DNA from: Thermoplasmatales archaeon
GTDB lineage: Archaea; Thermoplasmatota; E2; UBA202; DSCA01
Reading direction: 5' to 3'
NCBI GenBank assembly: GCA_011049295.1
Contig: DSCA01000089.1
Location: forward strand, 1 to 5,860
DNA length: 5,860 nucleotides
Part shown: one piece after another, positions 1 through 5,643 of the stretch
How the letters are laid out: every line of letters starts with the position of its first letter
Numbering within the stretch: position 1 is the first letter of the stretch
The notes under the pieces: model-generated
The model's input: only the letters and a program-made list of their open reading frames with translations
What the model was told of the DNA's origin: nothing
Databases searched by the model: none
Translations under genes and position numbers: made by a program

Positions 1-135
1 ATGGTGGTGGCACCCATCGAGAATCTGTTTTCCACCACTGCCGTGAACTCGGGCAAGGCAGCCGCCTATCTGCCCGGTTTCTGCAAGCAACAGGTAGTGT
101 TCAACAACCTTCGCCATCTTCTGGAGGAAGCATGA
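1..135 (+). CDS. Phosphomevalonate dehydratase large subunit (aconitase X family), C-terminal end, 5' partial
   Basis: An open frame running in from the left edge encodes 44 residues and stops at TGA 133-135. The tail contains the segment NSGKAAAYLP (residues 16-25 of the visible part), which resembles the C-terminal T/V-NSGKAAxYLP segment of aconitase X large subunits, preceded by VVAPIE. In archaea this subunit pairs with the small swivel subunit to form an iron-sulfur phosphomevalonate dehydratase, which converts (R)-mevalonate 5-phosphate to trans-anhydromevalonate 5-phosphate. The cluster-binding cysteines and most of the active site lie outside the window, so identity rests on the short tail and on the next gene, which is the cognate small subunit. 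The stop overlaps the small subunit start by 4 nt (ATGA), the arrangement expected for subunits made in equal amounts. The ATG at position 1 is internal or coincidental; the true start lies upstream. Confidence 0.85.
   Translation: MVVAPIENLFSTTAVNSGKAAAYLPGFCKQQVVFNNLRHLLEEA
123..127 (+). promoter_or_regulatory. Shine-Dalgarno site of the dehydratase small subunit
   Basis: GGAGG lies inside the end of the large-subunit gene, four bases before the ATG at 132. It supports that start and allows re-initiation by ribosomes finishing the large subunit. Confidence 0.7.
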
Positions 136-521
136 AAGCACGAGCCATTTACCCCGGCGAGGCGGAGGGCGAGGCGCTGGTCTCCCCCGAGCCCATCGGG
201 TTTTACGGAGGAATCGATGCAGCCACCGGGGTGGTAATAGAGAAGGGAAGCCCCCTGGAGGGAGAATGCGTGAAAGGCCGGGTGCTGGTGTTTCCCTGCG
301 GCAAGGGCTCCACCGTGGGCTCCTACGTCATCTACGGGCTACAGAAAAACGGGGTGGCCCCGGCAGCCATCATCAACAGGGAGACGGAGACCATCGTGGC
401 CACTGGCGCCATTCTGGCCGGCATTCCCTGCGTGGACGGCGTGGACATCGAGCACATCTCATCGGGGGACACCGTGCGGGTGGTGGCCGGTGAACGAGAG
501 GCAGAGGTCATCCTGAAATGA
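132..521 (+). CDS. Phosphomevalonate dehydratase small subunit (aconitase X swivel domain)
   Basis: This 129-aa protein has the length and motifs of the aconitase X small subunit (COG1786 type). The central phosphate-loop-like motif FPCGKGSTVGSYVIY spans residues 54-68, and the stretch INRETETIVATGAILAGIP spans 81-99. By analogy with aconitase, whose swivel domain supplies a catalytic serine, Ser60 in GKGST is a candidate active-site residue; that is inference. With the large subunit encoded just upstream it would dehydrate mevalonate 5-phosphate to trans-anhydromevalonate 5-phosphate in the cytoplasm. Other aconitase X enzymes act on cis-3-hydroxyproline, but the neighbouring isopentenyl phosphate kinase, isomerase and prenyl synthase make the mevalonate role far more likely. 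The ATG start overlaps the upstream stop, and a GGAGG lies at 123-127, four bases before it. The stop overlaps the kinase start by 4 nt. Confidence 0.93.
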   Translation: MKARAIYPGEAEGEALVSPEPIGFYGGIDAATGVVIEKGSPLEGECVKGRVLVFPCGKGSTVGSYVIYGLQKNGVAPAAIINRETETIVATGAILAGIPCVDGVDIEHISSGDTVRVVAGEREAEVILK

Positions 522-1258
522 TCGCGGTCAAGCTGGGAGGCGCAGTGATTACGCACAAGGAGCACGAGAGACAATTTCGCACCCGGGTCACCCGCCGGCT
601 GGCCCGGGAACTGACCGCCGCCGATGGTCCCCTGGCTATTGTGCACGGCGCCGGCTCCTTCGGTCATCCCCAGGCCATGCAGTACCAGTTGCATAGGGGC
701 TGGGTGCCGGGAATCGACCAGCGGGAGGGCATCGCCGTTACCCATGCCGTGGTGCGGGATCTCAACCTCCGGGTGATGAGGGAGCTGCGGGCCGCAGGCA
801 TTGCCTGTACGGCGGTCCCCCCATTTCCGGTACTGAACGAAGGCTACCTGCACCACCTGCGGGAGGTGCTGGACCTGGGCCTCACCCCGGTGACCTTTGG
901 TGACGTACTCATCGACGGGCAGCCCTCCATCGTATCCGGCGATTACCTCATGCAGCTGCTGGCCTCCCGCCTGCCGGTCCAGCGGGTCATTTTCGTGACC
1001 AACGTGGACGGCATCTACGCCCGTCCTTACGACCCCGCCACCCTCATCGGGGAATGCACCCCCGCCGAGCTGGAGAGGGCACTGGTGGGCGACAGCACGG
1101 CCAGCGATGTCACCGCGGGGATGGCGGGAAAGGTCAAATCTATAAAGGAGATGGTATATTCGGGGGCGGAGGTGGCCGTCATCAACGGAAACAAGCCGGG
1201 ACGGCTGCGGAGTGCCCTCTGCGGCACGGTGACGGGCACCCGGGTGGTGCAACCATGA
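518..1258 (+). CDS. Isopentenyl phosphate kinase
   Basis: This 246-aa protein belongs to the amino acid kinase fold and phosphorylates isopentenyl phosphate with ATP to give isopentenyl diphosphate, the last step of the archaeal mevalonate pathway. Visible marks are the N-terminal KLGGAVIT (residues 5-12, with the catalytic-type Lys5), HGAGSFGH (43-50) whose final His50 matches the conserved substrate-phosphate histidine of isopentenyl phosphate kinases, GDV (128-130), SGD (140-142), FVTNVDGIY (159-167), DVTAGMAGK (197-205) and INGNKPGRL (222-230). The histidine and the full length separate it from acetylglutamate, uridylate and fosfomycin-type kinases of the same fold. One small oddity is Ala9, where most family members have Ser (LGGS). 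The start overlaps the upstream stop as ATGA, with AGAGGT at 503-508 as a probable ribosome site. The stop overlaps the isomerase start by 4 nt. Cytoplasmic; I see no export signal. Confidence 0.96.
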   Translation: MIAVKLGGAVITHKEHERQFRTRVTRRLARELTAADGPLAIVHGAGSFGHPQAMQYQLHRGWVPGIDQREGIAVTHAVVRDLNLRVMRELRAAGIACTAVPPFPVLNEGYLHHLREVLDLGLTPVTFGDVLIDGQPSIVSGDYLMQLLASRLPVQRVIFVTNVDGIYARPYDPATLIGECTPAELERALVGDSTASDVTAGMAGKVKSIKEMVYSGAEVAVINGNKPGRLRSALCGTVTGTRVVQP

Positions 1259-2262
1259 ATGGAAGGAAAAAGGACCACATCGAGATATCCAAAAATGAGG
1301 ATGTAGCCTCTACCTACAATTACTGGGACGACATTGGGTTCGTCCACAACGCCCTGCCCGAGGTGGACATGGACGACATCGACCTCACCTGGCAGGAATT
1401 CGGAAAAACCATGCAGGCACCCCTCATCATCGCCGGCATGACCGGGGGATTCGAGGAGGCCACCCAGGTCAACCGATATCTGGCGTCTCTGGCCCAGCAA
1501 TTTCAGATAGGTATGGGAGTGGGGTCGCAGCGGGTGGCCCTGGAAAACGGAGGGGCCGTGGACAGTTACGCCGTCATCACCGAGTACGACATTCCGCTGA
1601 CCATTGCCAACCTGGGAGCGCCCCAGCTGCTGGAATGGGCGGATGCCGCGGAGCGGGCGGCCCAGGCCGTGGACATGATAGAGGCCGACGTGCTGGCTAT
1701 TCATCTCAACTTTTTGCAGGAATGCATCCAGATAGAGGGAGACCGTAAAGCCCGGGGGGTCCTGGACAAAATCCAGGAGGTGGCAGCCTCGCTGACCACT
1801 CCGGTCATAGTCAAGGAGACGGGAGCCGGCATTTCCGGCGAGGTTGCCCGCCGCCTGTGCCAGACGGACATCGTGGGCATCGACGTGGGAGGGATGAGTG
1901 GTACCTCCTTTGCCGCCATCGAGGCCTACCGGGCCCAAAAGACGGGAGAAACCGTCCAGGAGAGCCTGGGGTACCTGTTCCGGGACTGGGGCATTCCCAC
2001 TCCGCTGTCGGTTATGGAGGTAGTGGAGGCCTGCCGGGATACGGGGATGACAGTGATAGCCACCGGCGGGATACGCAACGGACTGGACGTGGCCAGGGCG
2101 CTGGCCCTGGGGGCCGACGCCGCCGGGATGGCGGCTGTCCTGCTCACCAACGACGCCGAGCAGGCTCTCCACACCACCATCCAGGCTCTGCGCACCGTGA
2201 TGTTTCTCACCGGCTGCCGCTCCCTCCAGGATCTGCGGGAGGTGGACCTGTGGATCGGCTGA
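1255..2262 (+). CDS. fni: Type II isopentenyl-diphosphate delta-isomerase (FMN-dependent)
   Basis: This 335-aa protein interconverts IPP and DMAPP, using reduced FMN and Mg2+ in a TIM-barrel fold. Visible motifs are RKKDHI (4-9), PLIIAGMTGG (56-65), GMGVGSQR (86-93), ANLGAPQL (118-125), HLNFLQE (150-156), EGDR (161-164), VIVKETGAGIS (184-194), GIDVGGMSGTSF (208-219), IATGGIRNGLDVARALALGAD (268-288) and MFLTGCR (316-322). Asn152, Gln155 and Glu156 keep the substrate and Mg2+ residues of the HLNxxQE motif, and Lys187 is in the flavin-contact strand. The usual prolines of HLNPxQE and PEGD are replaced by Phe153 and Ile160. The reading frame is open further upstream, but the ATG at 1255 is preferred because it forms the ATGA overlap with the kinase stop and begins right before the family N-terminus. 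A weak GGGTGGTG lies at 1242-1249. Its product DMAPP primes the next gene's enzyme. Confidence 0.96.
   Translation: MNGRKKDHIEISKNEDVASTYNYWDDIGFVHNALPEVDMDDIDLTWQEFGKTMQAPLIIAGMTGGFEEATQVNRYLASLAQQFQIGMGVGSQRVALENGGAVDSYAVITEYDIPLTIANLGAPQLLEWADAAERAAQAVDMIEADVLAIHLNFLQECIQIEGDRKARGVLDKIQEVAASLTTPVIVKETGAGISGEVARRLCQTDIVGIDVGGMSGTSFAAIEAYRAQKTGETVQESLGYLFRDWGIPTPLSVMEVVEACRDTGMTVIATGGIRNGLDVARALALGADAAGMAAVLLTNDAEQALHTTIQALRTVMFLTGCRSLQDLREVDLWIG
2238..2244 (+). promoter_or_regulatory. Shine-Dalgarno site that sets a GTG start for GGPP synthase
   Basis: GGAGGTG is a full match to the archaeal anti-SD complement and lies five bases before a GTG at 2250. The in-frame ATG at 2268 has only AAGGAG directly abutting it with no spacer, so the GTG is the better start. 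The site is inside the isomerase coding sequence. Confidence 0.75.
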
Positions 2263-3209
2263 AGGAGATGCGGGAGAAGGTAAACCGGGCCATCAAAGAA
2301 TTTCTGCACGAGGAGAAGCCTCCGCGACTGTACGAGGCGGTTCGCTACCTTCCCCTGGCCGGAGGCAAACGTCTCCGTCCCATCATGGCCCTGCTGGCCT
2401 GCCAGGCGGTGGGCGGGGAGCAGACATTGGCTCTGCCCTACGGGGCGGCCCTGGAAATCATCCATACCTTCACCCTGGCCCACGATGACATCATGGACCG
2501 GGACGAGCAGCGCCGGGGGATGCCCGCCACCCACGTGAAGTTCGGAGAGGCCACCGCTATTCTGGCCGGGGACACCCTGTTTGCCAAGGCCTTCGAGATA
2601 GTGGCCGGGGCCCGCCTGCCGGCCGAGGTGGTTGCCCGGCTGGTGCACAGCATGGCCCTGATGTCCAAGGAGATATGTGAGGGCCAGCAGATGGACATGT
2701 GCTTCGAGGAGCTGGAGGAGGTCGACGAGGCAGCCTTTTTGGCCATGATAGAGAAAAAGACGGCCCGACTGTTTGAGCACGCCTGCCTGGGGGGAGCTCT
2801 CATCGGGGGAGGTAGCAGGGAGCAGCAGGCGACACTGGGTGACTACGGTCGCTGGGTGGGGATGGCCTTCCAGCTCTGGGACGATTGCCTGGACGTGGTG
2901 GGTAAAGACATCGGAAAGCCCATAGGCAGCGACGTCCGGGAGGGAAAAAAGACCCTGATATACATCTACGCCAGAGAGCACTCAGACCATACCGGGTGGA
3001 TACCCTACCACGGCAAGCACGATGCCTCACCCGCCGAGATTCAGCAGGTGCTGCAGGCATTCGCCGCCAGCGGGGCCATCGACCATGCCACCCAAAAAGC
3101 CCGGGGCTATGCGGAGCGGGCCCGGAAGGCGCTGGCCCCTCTGCCGGAAAGCGAGAGCAAGCGTCTTCTGATGGACCTAGCCGATTTTGCGGTCAGCCGG
3201 GGCACCTGA
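2250..3209 (+). CDS. Geranylgeranyl diphosphate synthase (trans-polyprenyl synthase)
   Basis: This 319-aa all-alpha prenyltransferase condenses IPP with DMAPP and longer allylic diphosphates, most likely up to C20 geranylgeranyl diphosphate for archaeal ether lipids. Visible motifs are LAGGKRLRP (36-44), the first aspartate-rich motif DDIMD (79-83) followed by RRG (88-90), QLWDDCLD with the second aspartate-rich motif DDCLD (208-215), and GKPIGSD with GKKT (222-228 and 232-235). Phe74 lies five residues before the first aspartate motif, the aromatic position that limits chain length in archaeal short-chain synthases; this supports a C20 product over longer chains, though C15 or C25 cannot be excluded by eye. 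The GTG start overlaps the isomerase by 13 nt and is chosen by the GGAGGTG at 2238; an ATG at 2268 would shorten the protein by six residues. The next gene begins one base after the stop. Confidence 0.93.
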   Translation: MDRLKEMREKVNRAIKEFLHEEKPPRLYEAVRYLPLAGGKRLRPIMALLACQAVGGEQTLALPYGAALEIIHTFTLAHDDIMDRDEQRRGMPATHVKFGEATAILAGDTLFAKAFEIVAGARLPAEVVARLVHSMALMSKEICEGQQMDMCFEELEEVDEAAFLAMIEKKTARLFEHACLGGALIGGGSREQQATLGDYGRWVGMAFQLWDDCLDVVGKDIGKPIGSDVREGKKTLIYIYAREHSDHTGWIPYHGKHDASPAEIQQVLQAFAASGAIDHATQKARGYAERARKALAPLPESESKRLLMDLADFAVSRGT

Positions 3210-3210
3210 G

Positions 3211-3648
3211 ATGAGCGCCGTGAAAGGTCAGCCGGTCGTGGTCTTCACCCTGTGTCTCCTCATGGTTGTCTGTCCCCTGCTCTCTCCCGCTGCAGGCCGG
3301 GATGGTGAGGGCGCTCTGTCCAGCCTGGAGATTACCCGTCCCCTAAACGGCCTGTACCTGTTCGACCTTCAGTTGATGCCCCTGCCGGGAACGGTGGTGG
3401 TGGGAGCGGTGACCGTGGAGGCCCAGGGAAGCGAGGACATCGTCCGGGTGGAGTTCCGGGTTCCCCCGGTGGCCAGTTGCGTGCCCGTAGTGGTGTACAA
3501 CGACACCCGCGCCCCCTTTGCCTTCCTCTGGAAGGAGAGCAGTGACTTTTTGAAGGACCGGGGCCTGGTGAACCTGATGGCCTGGGGGTACACCGGAGAG
3601 GGTCTGGCCGCCAAGGATGACCTCTTTTTGATGCGCCTGGTTATGTAG
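3211..3648 (+). CDS. Secreted or membrane-anchored small protein with a probable Ig-like domain, function unknown
   Basis: This 145-aa protein starts with a short basic stretch and a hydrophobic segment (about residues 8-28) ending in SPAAG, a plausible signal peptide cleaved near residue 28; an uncleaved N-terminal anchor is also possible. Residues 40-145 are rich in alternating beta strands. They follow the pattern of Ig-like modules common in euryarchaeal surface proteins: P-x-x-G-x-Y-x-F-D near 44-52, a G-A-V-T-V-E strand at 65-70, V-E-F-R at 80-83, then A-P-F-A-F-L-W at 101-107, and a closing strand near 136-144. There is one N-glycosylation sequon at Asn97. The ATG lies one base after the GGPP synthase stop and lacks a clear Shine-Dalgarno, so it is probably translated by coupling to the isoprenoid operon. 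An in-frame TTG at 3187 is possible but would place extra residues before the signal peptide. No catalytic motif is seen and I do not assign a function. Confidence 0.75.
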   Translation: MSAVKGQPVVVFTLCLLMVVCPLLSPAAGRDGEGALSSLEITRPLNGLYLFDLQLMPLPGTVVVGAVTVEAQGSEDIVRVEFRVPPVASCVPVVVYNDTRAPFAFLWKESSDFLKDRGLVNLMAWGYTGEGLAAKDDLFLMRLVM

Positions 3649-3670
3649 GCGGTGTTCGGAATTTACCTAA

Positions 3671-3690
3671 CGAAAAACAAACTATATTAA
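3671..3690 (+). promoter_or_regulatory. Probable TATA-box promoter of the beta-propeller gene
   Basis: The 75-nt gap 3649-3723 is clearly more AT-rich than its surroundings. TATATTAA at 3683-3690 resembles an archaeal TATA box, and the A-rich, purine-rich stretch 3671-3681 could serve as the TFB recognition element. Initiation about 26 bases downstream would fall near 3710-3713, giving a leader of about a dozen bases that just contains the Shine-Dalgarno site. No terminator-like T tract separates the preceding gene, so read-through is also possible. Confidence 0.55.
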
Positions 3691-3712
3691 ATCGCTATAC
3701 CCATAGGGGGCA

Positions 3713-3720
3713 GAGGTGAT
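3713..3720 (+). promoter_or_regulatory. Strong Shine-Dalgarno site of the beta-propeller gene
   Basis: GAGGTGAT matches eight consecutive bases of the archaeal anti-SD complement and ends three bases before the ATG at 3724 (seven bases from the GAGG core). It fixes the start there rather than at the out-of-frame ATG at 3719. Confidence 0.75.
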
Positions 3721-3723
3721 GTC

Positions 3724-5607
3724 ATGCCCACTGGTCTCTCCCTTAAAGGGATGGCGGTTATGTGCCTGGTGACGGGAATGATTGCGGTGTCCTTCCTGGC
3801 TATGCCGGAAGGCGAGGCAGAGTATACCGGGGAGTTGAAGACTTTTTCCTCCCGCCAGGAGCTGCTCGACTACATTGAAAACCAGGCCGGCAAGGGCGGC
3901 TACGGCCGATATTACCTGACCGACGGAAGCGTCCCCACGCAGATGGAAACCCTAGGCGGTGCGGCAGCGGAGTACCACGACGACTTTTCGGCCACCAACA
4001 TCCAGGTGGAGGGCGTGGATGAGCCGGACATGGTAAAAACCGACGGGGGCTACCTGTACATCATCGCCCAGGGAAAGATATGGATTGTGCAGGCCTACCC
4101 CCCGGAGAATGCCTCCCTCGTAGCACACCTGGCCTTCTCCGAGAGCCAGCAGCCCCGTAACCTGCTGGTGCAGGGCGACGTACTGGTGGTTCTGGGAACC
4201 GCCTATCGCAACCACTCCTCATACTGGTGGACGGATACCACCCTGATACAGGTGTTCAACATCAGCGACCGCTCCACCCCCGTCCTGACCCGGGAGATAA
4301 CCGTGGACGGATGGTACCTGAACGCCCGCCTGATTGGCAGCCACCTGTATGTCATCTCCTCTGACTACCTGGGGCGGGTCATCCTGGATGCGGAAAAAAA
4401 CCAGAGTGTTTGCCTCCCTCAGGTTACCGTGGACAACTGCACCCAGGAGATTGACCCCTCCTCCATTTACTATCCGGACGACGGAGAGGGGGCAGGTTCC
4501 CTGGTTCACGTCACCGCCGTCAGCCTGGCCACCGGCAACCCCACCGACAGCAAGAGCTTTCTCATGGAGAGCGCCCAGGACATGTATGTCTCACGGCAGC
4601 ACATCTTCCTGATTAATGCCCACTATGACGGGGAGAGCGGGCGCGGGGAGGGCACCAGCGTCCACAAAATCGCCGTCAGCAATGGCACCATCGCCTATCG
4701 GGCACATGGCGAGGTTCCGGGAAGGGTCCTCAACCAGTTTTCCATGGACGAATACCGGGGCTTTTTCAGGATTGCCACCACCACCTGGAGCAGCTGGTGG
4801 AGCAACAGCAGCAACAACCTCTATATTCTGGACGACCAGTTGCAGATGGTGTCCAAGATAGAGCACATCGCTCCCGGTGAGAGCATCTACGCCGCCCGCT
4901 TCATGGGCGACCGGGCCTACCTGGTGACCTTCAAAAAAATAGACCCGTTTTTCACCATCGACCTCGCCGACCCCTACGCTCCACAGATACTGGGCGAGCT
5001 CAAAATAACCGGCTACTCCGACTACCTCCACCCCCTCGGCGAAAACCACGTCCTGGGCATCGGCAAGGAATCCGTGGAGGCCTCCTCCGAGGATAAGCAG
5101 AACTGGGGGCAGGAATTTGCCTGGTATCAGGGATTGAAAATTGCCCTGTTCGACATAACCAACTTTAGCCAGCCCCGAGAGGTAGCCAAGATAGTCATCG
5201 GCGACCGGGGAACGGACAGCCCGGCCCTGCACGACCACCACGCCCTGCTCTTCGACTGGGAAAAGGATCTGCTGGTCCTGCCGGTGAGCGTCTACCAAAT
5301 AGACAAGGACATAAAGCAGCAGACCAACTATACGGGCAGCCTGTACGGCAGCTTCGTCTACCAGGGAGCCTACGTGCTGCACGTAAACACGGAGGAAATG
5401 GAGGTACGGGGGCGCATCACCCACCAGGATAACACCATCAACGTGAGCGCGGAGCCCTTCTGGTATCGCTGGGAGGGAACCGACCACGTGGTGCGGTCTC
5501 TCTACATCAACACCACCCTGTACACCGTTTCCGAGAGCACGGTGAAGATGCACGCCCTGAGCGACCTTACCGAAACGGGCATCGTATTCCTCAGCCCTCC
5601 GGCCTAA
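3724..5607 (+). CDS. Secreted beta-propeller domain protein (PF09826-like)
   Basis: This 627-aa protein has an N-terminal hydrophobic segment (about residues 8-27) after a basic Lys8, consistent with a signal peptide or membrane anchor. The rest matches the archaeal and bacterial secreted beta-propeller family. A linker (about 35-85) with FSSRQELLDYIE at 41-52 is followed by the family entry motif FSATNIQVEGVDEPDMVKTDG (88-108) and repeated blade-like strands such as YLYIIAQGKIWIVQAY, HLYVISSD, and AYLVTFKKIDPFFTIDL. The conserved late block runs through LHPLGENHVLGIGKE (435-449), LKIALFDITN (471-480) and IGDRGTDSPALHDHHALLFD (492-511). Eleven N-X-S/T sequons (Asn129, 163, 179, 226, 238, 320, 361, 480, 535, 573, 596) suggest a glycosylated extracellular protein, and Cys230 and Cys239 are the only cysteines outside the signal region and could form a disulfide. 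Members of the family have no established biochemical role that I know of. It probably has its own promoter. No C-terminal anchor is seen. Confidence 0.88.
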   Translation: MPTGLSLKGMAVMCLVTGMIAVSFLAMPEGEAEYTGELKTFSSRQELLDYIENQAGKGGYGRYYLTDGSVPTQMETLGGAAAEYHDDFSATNIQVEGVDEPDMVKTDGGYLYIIAQGKIWIVQAYPPENASLVAHLAFSESQQPRNLLVQGDVLVVLGTAYRNHSSYWWTDTTLIQVFNISDRSTPVLTREITVDGWYLNARLIGSHLYVISSDYLGRVILDAEKNQSVCLPQVTVDNCTQEIDPSSIYYPDDGEGAGSLVHVTAVSLATGNPTDSKSFLMESAQDMYVSRQHIFLINAHYDGESGRGEGTSVHKIAVSNGTIAYRAHGEVPGRVLNQFSMDEYRGFFRIATTTWSSWWSNSSNNLYILDDQLQMVSKIEHIAPGESIYAARFMGDRAYLVTFKKIDPFFTIDLADPYAPQILGELKITGYSDYLHPLGENHVLGIGKESVEASSEDKQNWGQEFAWYQGLKIALFDITNFSQPREVAKIVIGDRGTDSPALHDHHALLFDWEKDLLVLPVSVYQIDKDIKQQTNYTGSLYGSFVYQGAYVLHVNTEEMEVRGRITHQDNTINVSAEPFWYRWEGTDHVVRSLYINTTLYTVSESTVKMHALSDLTETGIVFLSPPA

Positions 5608-5608
5608 G

Positions 5609-5621
5609 CAAAACTTAAAAG
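5609..5621 (+). promoter_or_regulatory. Probable TATA-box promoter of gltX, likely leaderless transcript
   Basis: In the 36-nt gap 5608-5643, the sequence CTTAAAAG at 5614-5621, preceded by GCAAAA at 5608-5613, resembles an archaeal TFB-element plus TATA box. Its centre is about 26 bases from the ATG at 5644, the usual distance to the transcription start, so the mRNA would begin at or within a few bases of the start codon. The purine-rich GAGAGAGGG directly abuts the ATG, with no spacer for a working Shine-Dalgarno. Confidence 0.5.
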
Positions 5622-5643
5622 AGCGCCGGCCATAGAGAGAGGG

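Noticed and set aside
332..1252. Long minus-strand open frame of 306 codons opposite the kinase and dehydratase small subunit
   Set aside because: Its translation is rich in His, Gly, Arg and Pro without any recognisable motif, as expected for the antisense of GC-rich coding DNA, and it lies opposite two clearly identified genes.
1054..1254. Upstream extension of the isomerase frame inside the kinase gene
   Set aside because: The added residues are Gly/Arg-rich out-of-frame kinase sequence with no similarity to the isomerase family; the ATG at 1255 gives the normal N-terminus and an ATGA overlap.
1027..2172. Minus-strand open frame of 381 codons opposite the isomerase
   Set aside because: It is a composition shadow of the isomerase gene, with no domain, no ribosome site and no promoter that I can see.
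1926..2981. Minus-strand open frame of 351 codons opposite the isomerase end and GGPP synthase
   Set aside because: It is low-complexity antisense translation that overlaps two strongly supported genes across their whole conserved cores.
3649..3672. Possible hairpin or terminator just after the Ig-like gene (TAGG ... CCTA)
   Set aside because: Only four bases pair across a long loop and no T tract follows, so it is not better than chance.
4393..4943. Two A-runs in the propeller gene (near 4394-4400 and 4934-4940) as possible slippage or frameshift sites
   Set aside because: The reading frame continues through both with family-like sequence on each side, so there is no sign of a disrupted or programmed frame.
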